Below, in pieces: positions 1 to 10,774 of a stretch of DNA of 64,000 bases. Under the pieces are notes generated by a model that saw only the letters and a list, made by a program, of their open reading frames with translations, made no database searches and was not told the DNA's origin. This DNA comes from Propioniciclava coleopterorum (GTDB lineage: Bacteria > Actinomycetota > Actinomycetes > Propionibacteriales > Propionibacteriaceae): contig NZ_CP049865.1 in the NCBI RefSeq assembly GCF_011393335.1, positions 3,304,722 to 3,368,721 of the forward strand, given 5' to 3'. The position numbers and the translations under genes are program-made. Each line of letters starts with the position of its first letter. Positions within the stretch are counted from its first letter, which is position 1.

Positions 1-1
1 C

Positions 2-445
2 CTGGCCGACGAGCTGGGGCCCGCCAGCGGGGCCGACCCCGTGACGGGTCCGGGCGTGCGGCTCATGCTCGACGACGGCGCCGACGCGGCCATCTCCGGC
101 AGCCGGGTGGTGGACGCCGACCTGCGGATGGCCGCCAACGGCCTGTGGGCGGCGGGCGCGGAGGCGGTCGCGATCAACGGCCACCGACTCTCCTCGCGCA
201 CGGCGATCCGCAACGCGGGCGGCGCCATCACGGTCGACTACCGTTCCCTGACAAGGCCGTACACGCTGGAGGCGGTCGGCGACGTCGACGCGCTGCGCAC
301 CGGCTTCGCCGACACCGACGGCGGCCGGTGGCTCACCGGCCTGCGGGACCACTACGGCGTCGGGTGGCGCCTCGACCGGGCTGGACAGATCAGACTGGAG
401 GCCGACCCCGGCCTCGGCGTCGACCGCGCCACCCCGGTCCGATAG
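2..445 (+). CDS. DUF881 family protein, C-terminal part (5' end outside window)
   Basis: This reading frame is already open at the window edge, so only the last ~147 codons are present. The visible part matches the C-terminal DUF881 core and aligns loosely with the second DUF881 protein at 787-1707: a GAEAVAINGHRLSS-like segment here corresponds to GAEVLAVDDVRLVASS there. The family is membrane-anchored with an extracytoplasmic domain and no established biochemical function. It is followed 16 bases later by the small basic protein gene and then by another DUF881 gene, the order of Rv1823-Rv1824-Rv1825 in M. tuberculosis, so the three are probably co-transcribed and may act together at the envelope. 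Confidence 0.85.
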   Translation: MADELGPASGADPVTGPGVRLMLDDGADAAISGSRVVDADLRMAANGLWAAGAEAVAINGHRLSSRTAIRNAGGAITVDYRSLTRPYTLEAVGDVDALRTGFADTDGGRWLTGLRDHYGVGWRLDRAGQIRLEADPGLGVDRATPVR

Positions 446-461
446 GAGGAGAGAGGGAACC

Positions 462-794
462 GTGTTCGCCATCCTGGGACTCATCGTGGGCATCGTGCTG
501 GGCATCCTGCTGCAGCCAAGCCTGCCCCCGCAGCTGCAGCCCTACCTGCCGATCGCGATCGTGGCGGCCATGGACGCCGTCTTCGGCGGGTTCCGCGCCT
601 ACCTGGACCGCATCTTCGACGACAAGGTGTTCGTGGTCTCGTTCATCTCCAACGTCCTGATCGCCGCGCTCATCGTGTGGGTCGGGGACCTGATCGGCGT
701 CGGCGCGCAGCTCTCCACCGCCGTCGTGGTGGTGCTCGGGATCCGGATTTTCACCAACGTGGCCGCCATCCGACGCAAGTTGTTCCATGCCTGA
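462..794 (+). CDS. sbp: Small basic protein (Sbp, DUF1290), membrane protein
   Basis: A 110-residue very hydrophobic protein with three likely membrane segments (about residues 2-18, 25-42 and 64-92) and a basic C-terminus (AAIRRKLFHA). Length, hydrophobicity pattern and the conserved MDAVFGGFRA stretch fit the DUF1290/Sbp family, which lies near division or DUF881 genes in Gram-positives. The GTG start at 462 is chosen because AGGAGGAGAG precedes it and the protein then begins MFAILGL, as in homologs. The end overlaps the next gene by 8 bases, implying translational coupling. The biochemical role is unknown. Confidence 0.9.
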   Translation: MFAILGLIVGIVLGILLQPSLPPQLQPYLPIAIVAAMDAVFGGFRAYLDRIFDDKVFVVSFISNVLIAALIVWVGDLIGVGAQLSTAVVVVLGIRIFTNVAAIRRKLFHA

Positions 795-1707
795 GCCGCG
801 CGATCCCGACGCGACGACCGCGCCTGACGCGAGGCCCGAGCCCGCGCCCGACGCGACGCCGGCGCCCGAGTCTGAGCCCGCGCCCGAGGCGACGCCGGGG
901 GCGGCCGCGCCGGACGACCGGGCGCGCGGGGAGGACTTCGGTGGCGCGCCGGTCGACGATCGCACGGCGCAGACCCCGACGGGCCCGATGCCCCCGCGCA
1001 CCTGGCGCGAGATCGGGCGCGACATCGTGCGCCCCGGCCGCTCGCAGCTGATCTTCGCGCTCATCCTGCTGCTGTGCGGCCTCGCCGTCACGATGCAGCT
1101 GACCGCCCAGCGCGACCAGCGCTACACCAACCTGCGCCAGGACGAACTGGTGGCGATGCTGGACGACGTGAGCGCCGAGACCCGGCGGCTGGAGTCCGAG
1201 GTCGGCCAGCTCGAACGCACCCGGGACCGCCTCGCCAGCGGGGCCGACGCCGACCAGGTGGCGCGGGAGGAGGCCCACGAGCGGCTGGACGCCCTCGAAC
1301 TCCTGGCCGGCACGGTGCCGGCTCGCGGGCCCGGGGTCGAGATCACCATCGATGACCGGTTCGGCAAGGTCACCCCCGAGGTGCTGCTCAACGTGATCGA
1401 GGAACTGCGCGACGCGGGGGCCGAGGTGCTCGCCGTCGACGACGTGCGGCTCGTCGCGAGCAGCGCCGTGATCGTGAGTTCCGGGGGAGCCCTGCAGATC
1501 GACGGGGTGACGCTGCGGCGTCCGATGACGATCCTGGCGATCGGCGACGGGCCGACGCTCGCGGAGGCGACCCGGTTCCGCGGCGGGCTGGTGAGCACGA
1601 TCGAGGGCGACCGGATCAAGGGGCACGTCACGGTCAAGGAGCGGGACGTCATCGACATCACGGCGACCGCGACCCCGCGTCCACTGCGGTACGGGCGCCC
1701 GGGCTGA
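787..1707 (+). CDS. DUF881 family protein with Pro/Glu-rich N-terminus
   Basis: 306 residues. The first ~75 are rich in Ala, Pro, Asp and Glu (alternating PAPD/PESEPAPE) and probably cytoplasmic and disordered. One membrane segment follows at about 86-103 (LIFALILLLCGLAVTM), then a likely coiled coil (about 112-150) and the DUF881 core (about 165-300). The family is exported/anchored and of unknown activity. The ATG overlaps the end of the sbp gene. It ends the DUF881-sbp-DUF881 unit, and gcvH behind it has its own promoter-like element. Confidence 0.88.
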   Translation: MPEPRDPDATTAPDARPEPAPDATPAPESEPAPEATPGAAAPDDRARGEDFGGAPVDDRTAQTPTGPMPPRTWREIGRDIVRPGRSQLIFALILLLCGLAVTMQLTAQRDQRYTNLRQDELVAMLDDVSAETRRLESEVGQLERTRDRLASGADADQVAREEAHERLDALELLAGTVPARGPGVEITIDDRFGKVTPEVLLNVIEELRDAGAEVLAVDDVRLVASSAVIVSSGGALQIDGVTLRRPMTILAIGDGPTLAEATRFRGGLVSTIEGDRIKGHVTVKERDVIDITATATPRPLRYGRPG

Positions 1708-1752
1708 CCGGTGATCCCGTCCCCCGGGGCGGCACGGGCGTCGGTTTGTGAT

Positions 1753-1758
1753 TAGGCT
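1753..1758 (+). promoter_or_regulatory. Candidate -10 element (TAGGCT) for gcvH
   Basis: TAGGCT lies in the 95-base gap between the DUF881 gene and gcvH, about 45 bases before the GTG start. The predicted leader ends with a strong GGAGGAGGAG ribosome site. No convincing -35 hexamer is visible. Confidence 0.4.
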
Positions 1759-1802
1759 GGCGTCACACGATGCGGCCAGGGCGGCCGACAGGAGGAGGAG
1801 AC

Positions 1803-2183
1803 GTGTTCCCCGAGGATCTTCGCTACACCGACAAGCACGAGTGGGTCCGCGCCGGCAACGGTGACACCGTGCGCATCGGCATCACCAGCTTCGCCGCCGA
1901 GGCGCTGGGTGACATCGTGTACATCACGCTGCCGCAGGTGGGCGAGGAGGTCGCCGCCGAGGACACGGTCGCCGAGGTCGAGTCCACCAAGAACGTGTCC
2001 GAGGTGTACGCGCCGCTGTCGGGCGTCATCACCGCCGTGAACGAGCAGCTCACCGACGCCCCCGACACCGTCAACGCGGATCCGTTCGGCGACGGCTGGT
2101 TGTTCGAGATGGAGCTGACCGATCCCGGCCAGCTCGACGACCTGCTGGACGCCGACGGTTACGCGGCGGTCGCGGGGGAGTAG
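1803..2183 (+). CDS. gcvH: Glycine cleavage system H protein
   Basis: 126 residues, the normal size for the lipoyl carrier that shuttles the aminomethyl group between P, T and L proteins of the glycine cleavage complex. The lipoyl-attachment motif ESTKNVSE is present, with the modified lysine at residue 63. The start is placed at GTG 1803, directly behind GGAGGAGGAG; a longer in-frame start at 1770 would add 11 residues not found in the family. gcvP lies about 2.6 kb downstream, with regulator and nuclease genes between. No gcvT is seen here; a dihydrolipoamide dehydrogenase gene is at 54692-56092. Confidence 0.97.
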   Translation: MFPEDLRYTDKHEWVRAGNGDTVRIGITSFAAEALGDIVYITLPQVGEEVAAEDTVAEVESTKNVSEVYAPLSGVITAVNEQLTDAPDTVNADPFGDGWLFEMELTDPGQLDDLLDADGYAAVAGE

Positions 2184-2195
2184 TGTGGTGGGCTC

Positions 2196-2215
2196 CGCCC
2201 CGGTGCGCCGGGGCG
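2196..2215 (+). terminator. GC-rich hairpin between gcvH and garA
   Basis: A perfect 8-bp inverted repeat (CGCCCCGG / CCGGGGCG) with a 4-base loop lies 13 bases after the gcvH stop. No T-tract follows, so it may be an attenuator or processing site rather than a full terminator. Confidence 0.45.
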
Positions 2216-2245
2216 CCGCCATGCTGATGATCTGAGGGGAGTGCC

Positions 2246-2740
2246 ATGTTCCGGTGTCCAGAGTGCGGCCACGAAACCGCGGAGGCCGTCAACTTCTGCC
2301 CGAACTGCGGCGCTGCCCTGAAGTCGAGCACGGGGGACACGACCCGCGTCATCTCCATCCCGCCGCAGCTCAGCGAGGATTCCGGCGAGCACACCGACCC
2401 GCACCTGCCCGCACTGGCCGACGTGCCGCCGGGCGCGTCCGTGCTCGTGGTGGTGCGCGGCCCCAACGTGGGCGCGACGGTCCTGCTGGACCAGGAGACC
2501 ATCACCGCGGGGCGGCACCCGCAGTCCGACATCTTCCTCGACGACGTGACGGTGTCCCGCCACCACGCCAAGTTCACCGAGCGCGGCGGCCATCACTGGG
2601 TCGGCGACCTGAACAGCCTGAACGGGACCTACGTCAACCGGACGCTGATCGACGGCGAGGTCGCGCTGCGTCCCGGCGACGAGGTGCAGATCGGGAAGTT
2701 CCGCCTGGCCTACCTGGTGGCGCCGACCGGGCGTAGCTAG
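2246..2740 (+). CDS. garA: GarA/OdhI-like FHA regulator with N-terminal zinc ribbon
   Basis: 164 residues. The C-terminal FHA domain (about 68-155) is nearly canonical, with GRHPQSDIFLDDVTVSRHHA and SLNGTYVNR motifs that bind phosphothreonine. GarA/OdhI proteins switch 2-oxoglutarate metabolism by binding 2-oxoglutarate dehydrogenase and glutamate enzymes, and are turned off when a Ser/Thr kinase phosphorylates an N-terminal TT motif. Here a TT pair occurs at residues 32-33 (GDTTRVIS). In front is a four-cysteine zinc ribbon (C4, C7, C18, C21) that mycobacterial GarA lacks. Position between gcvH and a MerR gene is the same as Rv1827. The ATG of the next gene follows the stop directly. Confidence 0.9.
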   Translation: MFRCPECGHETAEAVNFCPNCGAALKSSTGDTTRVISIPPQLSEDSGEHTDPHLPALADVPPGASVLVVVRGPNVGATVLLDQETITAGRHPQSDIFLDDVTVSRHHAKFTERGGHHWVGDLNSLNGTYVNRTLIDGEVALRPGDEVQIGKFRLAYLVAPTGRS

Positions 2741-3433
2741 ATGCCCGCTCCCAGCACGCGGAGCATCGGGCAGGTCCTCAAGGTGCTCAAGGAGGACTTC
2801 GAGGACATCAGCATCTCCAAGATCCGCTTCCTCGAGGGCGAGGGCCTGGTCTCACCCGAGCGTGCACCGTCGGGCTACCGGCGGTATTCGGAGCAGGACG
2901 TGGCGCGGCTGCGCTACATCCTGGAGGTGCAGCAGAAGCACTACCTGCCGCTGAAGGTGATCCGGGAGCACCTGGAGAAGCTGGACGCCGGCGAGCAACC
3001 CGTCACCGCCTCGGCCGCCGAGCCGCCGCCGCTCGAGCCCGTGGTCACCCCCACGCCGCCCGAGCGGCAACCCCCGGCCAAGCGACCCATCAACATCTCG
3101 CGCCGGGAACTGCTGCGGCTCTCGGGGCTCTCGGACGCGCAACTCTCGGAGCTGGAGCGGCACGCGCTGGTCCTGCCGCGGCGCGGCTCGGTGCAGTACG
3201 GGCGCGACGCCCTCACCGTCGCCGTCGCCGCCCGCAAGCTCGCCGTCTACGGCATGGACGCCCGTCACCTGCGCGCCATCAAGCAGGCCGCCGAGCGGGA
3301 GGCGTCCCTCATCGACCAGAGTCTCGCCGCGCACGGTCGCCGCCGCCCCGGTTCTCGACAGGCGGTGGTCGACGTGATGCAGTTGGTGCTGCACGCGCAC
3401 GCGGCGCTGCTGCGCTCCTCGATCACGTCGTGA
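2741..3433 (+). CDS. ftsR: MerR-family regulator, FtsR/Rv1828 type
   Basis: 230 residues. An N-terminal MerR winged helix (about 5-75: SIGQVLKVLKEDFEDISISKIRFLE, then SGYRRYSEQDVARLRYI) recognises DNA. A Pro-rich linker (about 85-115) leads to a second small helical domain (about 118-215) instead of a cysteine-containing metal site, so it is not a metal sensor. The family member in Corynebacterium glutamicum (FtsR) controls ftsZ; Rv1828 is the syntenic mycobacterial protein. The start codon abuts the garA stop, so the two are translated together. Symbol assigned by synteny and architecture only. Confidence 0.8.
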   Translation: MPAPSTRSIGQVLKVLKEDFEDISISKIRFLEGEGLVSPERAPSGYRRYSEQDVARLRYILEVQQKHYLPLKVIREHLEKLDAGEQPVTASAAEPPPLEPVVTPTPPERQPPAKRPINISRRELLRLSGLSDAQLSELERHALVLPRRGSVQYGRDALTVAVAARKLAVYGMDARHLRAIKQAAEREASLIDQSLAAHGRRRPGSRQAVVDVMQLVLHAHAALLRSSITS

Positions 3434-3447
3434 ACGGAGGCGGACCC

Positions 3448-3966
3448 ATGATCCCGATGATCTTCAGCGAGGTGCGCGTCACGGCGGTTGCCGACTCGCC
3501 GCTGCTGCTGCTGCGGGAGGCGCGCGGCGAGCGCTACCTGCCGATCTGGATCAGCGCTGCCGGCGCCAACTCGATCCTGTCCGCGCTGGAGGACGCCCCC
3601 GACGACAACCCGGGCACGCACGACTTCATCATCGAGGCGCTGGCCGCGCTGGACGCGGTCGTCACCGAGGTGCACATCCTCGACATCGTGGAGGGGGTGT
3701 ACACCGCGGCCGCCGTGGTGTCGGGGCACACCGTCCCGTGCCGCGCCTCGGACGGCGTCGCGCTGGCGCTGCGCTGCGGCGCGACCGTCTTGGCGCGCGA
3801 GGAGGTGCTCGACAAGGCGGGCACGACCGTCGCCGCCGACGTGCCCGAGGCGAGCCTGGGGGGCGGCTCCGACGAACAGATGGAGCAGTTCCGCGCGTTC
3901 CTCGACACCATCAACCCCGAGGACTTCGAGGCCGGCCCCGCGGGCGACGGCGACGAGCAACCCTGA
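3448..3966 (+). CDS. Bifunctional nuclease family protein (DUF151)
   Basis: 172 residues. The N-terminal half (about 1-130) matches the BFN/DUF151 domain, with the conserved LPIWI.. motif (YLPIWISAAGANSI) and the DGVALALR stretch; the tail is acidic. Plant members were reported to have DNase and RNase activity; the bacterial role is not settled. The ATG at 3448 is preferred because GGAGG sits 7 bases upstream; an upstream GTG at 3430 has no ribosome site. It sits between two MerR genes, as Rv1829 does. Confidence 0.9.
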   Translation: MIPMIFSEVRVTAVADSPLLLLREARGERYLPIWISAAGANSILSALEDAPDDNPGTHDFIIEALAALDAVVTEVHILDIVEGVYTAAAVVSGHTVPCRASDGVALALRCGATVLAREEVLDKAGTTVAADVPEASLGGGSDEQMEQFRAFLDTINPEDFEAGPAGDGDEQP

Positions 3967-4080
3967 GTCGACGCTTGAGGGTTGCGGCGGTGTCGGCCCC
4001 GTCGCGGCGTGTCGGGGAACTGGGCGGACGCCGACCGCTACCGTCATACTGGATCGAGGACGAAGGACCACGCAGGAGGC

Positions 4081-4656
4081 ATGGTGAACGCATCGGAGGC
4101 CAAGGTGCCGAGCACGGCGGGGCTGCAGGACGTCCTCTTCGAGGGCGATTTCGCACCCATGCCCGAGGACATCGGCTTCCGCGGTCCGATCGCCTGCAAC
4201 GCCGCCGGGATCACCTACCGGCAGCTCGACTACTGGGCCCGCACCGGGCTGGTGGTGCCGAGCATCAAGGCCGCGGACGGGTCGGGCACCCACCGGCTGT
4301 ACGGCTTCCGCGACATCCTCATGCTCAAGGTCGTCAAGCGGCTGCTCGACGTGGGCATCTCGCTGCAGCAGATCCGGGCCGCGATCCTGCACCTGCGCGA
4401 GCGCGGCGTCGAGGATCTCACCTCCGTCACCCTCATGAGCGACGGCGTCTCGGTGTACGAGGCCATCTCCGATGAGGAGATCATCGACCTGGTCCACGGC
4501 GGCCAGGGCGTCTTCGCCATCGCCCTGGGGCGCGTCTGGCACGACCTGGAGGGCAACCTCGCGGCGCTGCCGACCGAGCGCGCCGTCGAGCAGCCGGCCG
4601 CGCCCACCCGCGTCGACGAACTCGCGGCCCGGCGCGCCGCCCGCACCGCGGGCTGA
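4081..4656 (+). CDS. MerR-family transcriptional regulator (Rv1830 type)
   Basis: 191 residues. The MerR helix-turn-helix lies at about 40-110 (AGITYRQLDYWARTGLV, then LYGFRDILMLKVVKRLLD), followed by a C-terminal region containing VYEAISDEEIIDLVHGGQGVFAIALGRVWHDLE, typical of the Rv1830-like regulators encoded just before gcvP. No metal-binding cysteines. AGGAGG ends only 1 base before the ATG at 4081 and 4 bases before an in-frame GTG at 4084, so the true start could be either. Confidence 0.88.
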   Translation: MVNASEAKVPSTAGLQDVLFEGDFAPMPEDIGFRGPIACNAAGITYRQLDYWARTGLVVPSIKAADGSGTHRLYGFRDILMLKVVKRLLDVGISLQQIRAAILHLRERGVEDLTSVTLMSDGVSVYEAISDEEIIDLVHGGQGVFAIALGRVWHDLEGNLAALPTERAVEQPAAPTRVDELAARRAARTAG

Positions 4657-4696
4657 CGCGTCCCGCGCCGTGGCCGAAGCACTCCCGGCCGCGCGA

Positions 4697-4702
4697 TAGG
4701 TT
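4697..4702 (+). promoter_or_regulatory. Candidate -10 element (TAGGTT) for gcvP
   Basis: TAGGTT lies 60 bases before the gcvP ATG. The predicted leader is about 55 bases and contains a CCACCCGGGTGG palindrome, too short to be a glycine riboswitch. Confidence 0.35.
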
Positions 4703-4762
4703 GGGGGCAGTCTCTCCACCCGGGTGGCAGGCGCCCGGCCCCGGCGAGGCGAGGAGTGAGCC

Positions 4763-7606
<2,844 letters not shown>

Positions 7607-7628
7607 CGGCCGCGCGCCCCGCGGGTGG

Positions 7629-7657
7629 GTGACCGCGGGGCGCGCCGCCGTTAGGGT
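7629..7657 (+). promoter_or_regulatory. Promoter of yihY-like gene (leaderless layout)
   Basis: GTGACC at 7629-7634, a 17-base spacer and TAGGGT at 7652-7657. The -10 ends 7 bases before the ATG at 7665, so the mRNA would start at or next to the start codon. Confidence 0.6.
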
Positions 7658-7664
7658 GTTCGGC

Positions 7665-8783
7665 ATGGTCGAACGCCTGCAACGCCTCCTGCAGATCCCC
7701 TGGATCGCTCACCTCGTCCGCACTTTCGAGCGGTTCGGGCAACGGTTGGGGTCCCAGTTCGCCGCCGCGATCACCTACTTCTCGGTGCTGTCGCTGGTGC
7801 CCATCCTCATGGTGGCGTTCGCGATCCTCGGCCTGACGCTGACGGTCTTCATCCCCGACGTCCTGGACCAGGTCAGCGCCTGGATCAAGGACGCGGTCGC
7901 GGGCCAGGGCGAGCTGGGCGAACAGCTCGCCGAGGTCGTCAACCAGGCCCTGCAGGGCTGGCGCGCCATCCTGGGCGTCGGCCTGGTGGTGGCGCTGTGG
8001 TCGGGCGCGAACTGGGTGAACAACATCCGGCAGGCGGTGCACGCCCAGATGCGGCCGGTGTTCGACATGACCGAGCAGAAGACCAACATCGTCGTGCAGA
8101 CGCTGATCAACATCGGCATCCTGCTGGGGCTGTTCCTGCTGGTCGGCGTCATGATGGCGCTCAGCACCGTGGCCACGGGCGCGCGGGACGCCGTCGTCGC
8201 CTGGCTCAAGCTGGAGGGGACGATCTGGGCGGGGCTGCTGGCCTGGGCGCCGCTGCTGGGCATGCTGCTGGCCGGCTACGTGCTGTTCGTGTTCATGTTC
8301 GCGGTGTTCACCGAGCGCGGCTTCCCCAAGCGCCTGATCGCCAAGGGCGCGGTGATCGGAGCGGTGGGCACGACGATCCTGCTGTGGGCCGCCGGGTTCG
8401 TCGTCGGGATCTTCTCCAACAACGCGGCGGCGGCGGTCTTCGGCAGCGTCATCATCGTGATGCTGTACTTCAACCTGTTCGCCACGCTCACGCTGATCGT
8501 GGCGGCGTGGATCGCCACCGACACCAGCCAGCTCGTGGCCGAGCCCGAGATCGTCCTGACCGACGACGCCGCCCGCACCCCGTCGAACTACGCCAGCAAG
8601 GAACTCGTCGCGATCCTGCGGGCCGGCGAGGAGCGCGCGCGGCAGGATCGGGTCCCGCGCGAGGCGGCGGTGACCGCCGCTCGGGTGAGCGGGGGAGTCG
8701 GCGCCGCCGTGGGGGCGGCCGTGGTGGGCGTCATGGCGACGATCGCCGCGGTCGTGTCCGGGCTCCTGGCCCGCCGCTCCTAG
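7665..8783 (+). CDS. YihY/BrkB family inner-membrane protein
   Basis: 372 residues. About six membrane segments are evident, beginning near residue 35 (FAAAITYFSVLSLVPILMVAF), a signature of the YihY/UPF0761 family once mislabelled ribonuclease BN. The C-terminal tail is charged and ends in another short hydrophobic stretch. The molecular function of the family is unknown. The start at 7665 is supported by the leaderless promoter geometry; an upstream GTG at 7629 lies inside the -35 region. It is convergent with the PFK gene, with a hairpin between. Confidence 0.88.
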   Translation: MVERLQRLLQIPWIAHLVRTFERFGQRLGSQFAAAITYFSVLSLVPILMVAFAILGLTLTVFIPDVLDQVSAWIKDAVAGQGELGEQLAEVVNQALQGWRAILGVGLVVALWSGANWVNNIRQAVHAQMRPVFDMTEQKTNIVVQTLINIGILLGLFLLVGVMMALSTVATGARDAVVAWLKLEGTIWAGLLAWAPLLGMLLAGYVLFVFMFAVFTERGFPKRLIAKGAVIGAVGTTILLWAAGFVVGIFSNNAAAAVFGSVIIVMLYFNLFATLTLIVAAWIATDTSQLVAEPEIVLTDDAARTPSNYASKELVAILRAGEERARQDRVPREAAVTAARVSGGVGAAVGAAVVGVMATIAAVVSGLLARRS

Positions 8784-8842
8784 CCGCGGACGCCGGCGGC
8801 CGGCGCTCGCGCGTGGCGCCAGCGACCCTGACCGGACGCACG

Positions 8843-8875
8843 CGTGGCGCGCACCCGCGAGGGGTACGCGCCACG
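8843..8875. terminator. Inverted repeat between convergent yihY-like and pfp genes
   Basis: Perfect 9-bp arms CGTGGCGCG (8843-8851) and CGCGCCACG (8867-8875) with a 15-base loop, in the only gap between two convergent genes. Probably a shared terminator; no T-tract. Confidence 0.5.
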
Positions 8876-8893
8876 GCGGTGAGGTCGAACGGG

Positions 8894-10120
8894 TCAGTGC
8901 TCCGCGGGCGGCGCGGCGACCGGGGCCGCCTGGCCGATGGCGGCGAGCAGGTCGAGGTACCAGTCCTGACCGATGTCGAACGGCTTGCCGCCCTTGATCC
9001 GGGAGAACTCGATGCAGCGCAGCTCGTCGCCCTGCTCCTCGTCCTGGCCCACGAGGCCCGGCTCGCCGCGCAGGGCGGCGTCCACGGCGAAGGTGGCCAT
9101 GGTGTCGATGAGGTCCAGGTCGAACTGATCCGAGGCCGCCGACCGGGCGAAGTAGCCCGACTTCTGCACCAGGGTCTTCTCCGCGCCCAGCTTCTTGGCG
9201 AACTGCTCGCCGAACCAGGCGCCCGGGTTCACCTTGTCGAGGCGGATGTGGCCGAAGGCGTCCCGGGCGATCTCCTCGCCGGCGGCCTCCATCTCGGCCA
9301 CGATGCTCTCCACGCCCGCGCCTTCGGAGATGAACAGGTTGACGCAGCCCACCTCGTCCATGATCGCGGTCAGGCGCTGCGCCTCCGCGGCGATGTCGAT
9401 GACGGCCTCGGGCACGTAGACGCCGTGGATGTCCCAGGCGCGCTTGTCCAGGCCGATCGCCGGCACCCAGGTCTGCTCGTCGAGCCACTCCCGGTACTTG
9501 CGCGCCGTGGCGGCGGTCAGCCAGCCGCAGTTGCGGCCCATGATCTCGTGCACGATCAGCATCCGGCCGCTGGCGTTGTGCTCGGCCAGCACGTTCTGCG
9601 CGAACTGCGAGCCCTCCTCGGCGGCGGTGTCGGCGCCCAGGCTCTGCCGGATCGGGATGATGTCGTTGTCGATGGTCTTGGGCAGCCCGACGACGGTGAG
9701 CTCGTAGTCGTGCTCGTGCAGGTACTGCGCCAGGTCGGCCGCGGTCGTGTTGGTGTCGTCGCCGCCGATGGTGTGCAGGATCGTGACGCCGTCGGCGACC
9801 AGGCGGTCGGCGGCGAACTTCAGCGGGTCGGCGCCCTCGGGCACCAGGCCGCGCTTGACCAGGTCCTTGGTGTTGGTCAGCTTGACGCGGCTGTTGCCGA
9901 TGGGGGACCCCCCGAAGCGGCGCAGGACGTCGGCGTTCGCGCGGACCTCGTCGGTCACCTCCAGGGCGTCCCCGGTCAGGAGCCCCTGGTAGCCGTTGCG
10001 GTAGGCGATGATCGGCACCTCGGGGGCCAGCTCGGTGTAGCGGCTGATCAGCGAACCGATCGCGGTGGACAGACACGGGGCGAAACCACCGGCGGTGAGC
10101 AGTGCGACCTTCTGAGTCAT
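8894..10120 (-). CDS. pfp: Pyrophosphate--fructose-6-phosphate 1-phosphotransferase
   Basis: 408 residues. Converts fructose 6-phosphate to the 1,6-bisphosphate using PPi, reversibly, so it serves both glycolysis and gluconeogenesis. The GGFAP loop (residues 11-15), the GGDDT motif (119-123) and PKTIDND (147-153) are intact. Asp in the GGDD position in place of the Gly of ATP-dependent enzymes is the hallmark of PPi use. The sequence is strikingly like the P. freudenreichii enzyme throughout (KLTN.KDLV.RGLV, HEIMGRNCG, VQKSGYF.RSA). AGAGG precedes the ATG. Single gene, convergent with the YihY gene. Confidence 0.95.
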   Translation of the reverse strand: MTQKVALLTAGGFAPCLSTAIGSLISRYTELAPEVPIIAYRNGYQGLLTGDALEVTDEVRANADVLRRFGGSPIGNSRVKLTNTKDLVKRGLVPEGADPLKFAADRLVADGVTILHTIGGDDTNTTAADLAQYLHEHDYELTVVGLPKTIDNDIIPIRQSLGADTAAEEGSQFAQNVLAEHNASGRMLIVHEIMGRNCGWLTAATARKYREWLDEQTWVPAIGLDKRAWDIHGVYVPEAVIDIAAEAQRLTAIMDEVGCVNLFISEGAGVESIVAEMEAAGEEIARDAFGHIRLDKVNPGAWFGEQFAKKLGAEKTLVQKSGYFARSAASDQFDLDLIDTMATFAVDAALRGEPGLVGQDEEQGDELRCIEFSRIKGGKPFDIGQDWYLDLLAAIGQAAPVAAPPAEH

Positions 10121-10354
10121 CGGGGACCTCTCGCGTGAGACGACAATCGGGTGGCGCGCACGCGCGCCGCTCGTCCCAGCCTATTGCCGTCCGAGCCGAT
10201 CCGCTCGCCCGCGCCAGGATCGCAGGGCCGGCGTCCTGCGGCGGCTGCGTGGGCCCCCGTGGGCGCTGAACCGGTCGCCGGGCTGTGGATGACCCGCGCG
10301 GCGCGGGCGGCCGGGTGGCACGATGGTGCCGTTCCACCCCCGAAGGAGCCTGCC

Positions 10355-10750
10355 ATGGCATCACCCCGCCCCGACGAGCGCGGCCAGTCACTCTCGGCCC
10401 TGGTCGCGGTCGTCCTGCTCGCCCTGTTCCTGGTGACCGGCCTCGTCGTCGACGGCGGGCGTCAGGTCGCCGCGGCACGGGAGGCCGAGGCGGGTGCCGC
10501 GCAGGCTGCCCGCGCGGCCGCCGACGAGAGCACCGTGGCGCGCGCCGCCGGCGCGCCGTCCGACCTCGGCGCGGTCCGGGCCGCGGGGCAGCGCGTCTTG
10601 GCGGAGCGAGGGCTGGCCGGCGACGTGCGCATCGAGGGCGGCCAGATCCACGTGCGCGCCGAGACGCGCAGCCCGACCGTGTTCCTGTCGGTGCTCGGCA
10701 TCGGCTCGGTCGGCGGCAGCGGGGAGGCGACCGCCTCGCTGCTGGACTGA
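10355..10750 (+). CDS. TadE/TadG-like pilus-assembly small protein
   Basis: 131 residues. It opens with a charged stretch ending in ERGQS, then one long hydrophobic helix (about 12-33) followed by a GGRQVAAAREAEAGAAQAAR segment. This is the N-terminal pattern of TadE/TadG-like Flp pseudopilin proteins, in which the helix anchors the protein and the rest is outside. No other tad genes are near. The ATG at 10355 follows AAGGAG; a longer frame back to 10151 exists but has no ribosome site. Function unproven. Confidence 0.7.
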   Translation: MASPRPDERGQSLSALVAVVLLALFLVTGLVVDGGRQVAAAREAEAGAAQAARAAADESTVARAAGAPSDLGAVRAAGQRVLAERGLAGDVRIEGGQIHVRAETRSPTVFLSVLGIGSVGGSGEATASLLD

Positions 10751-10774
10751 CGCGCGCCGCCGGGCTCCGCGTGG

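Noticed and set aside
4703-4762. Glycine riboswitch in the gcvP leader
   Set aside because: The leader is only about 55-60 bases, too short for the aptamer, and the conserved core is not visible.
10249-10275. Another copy of the long repeat unit (GCGTGGGCCCCCGTGGGCGC)
   Set aside because: Only short GC-rich words match; order and spacing of the GGGCAACTG and AACGGGGG blocks are missing.
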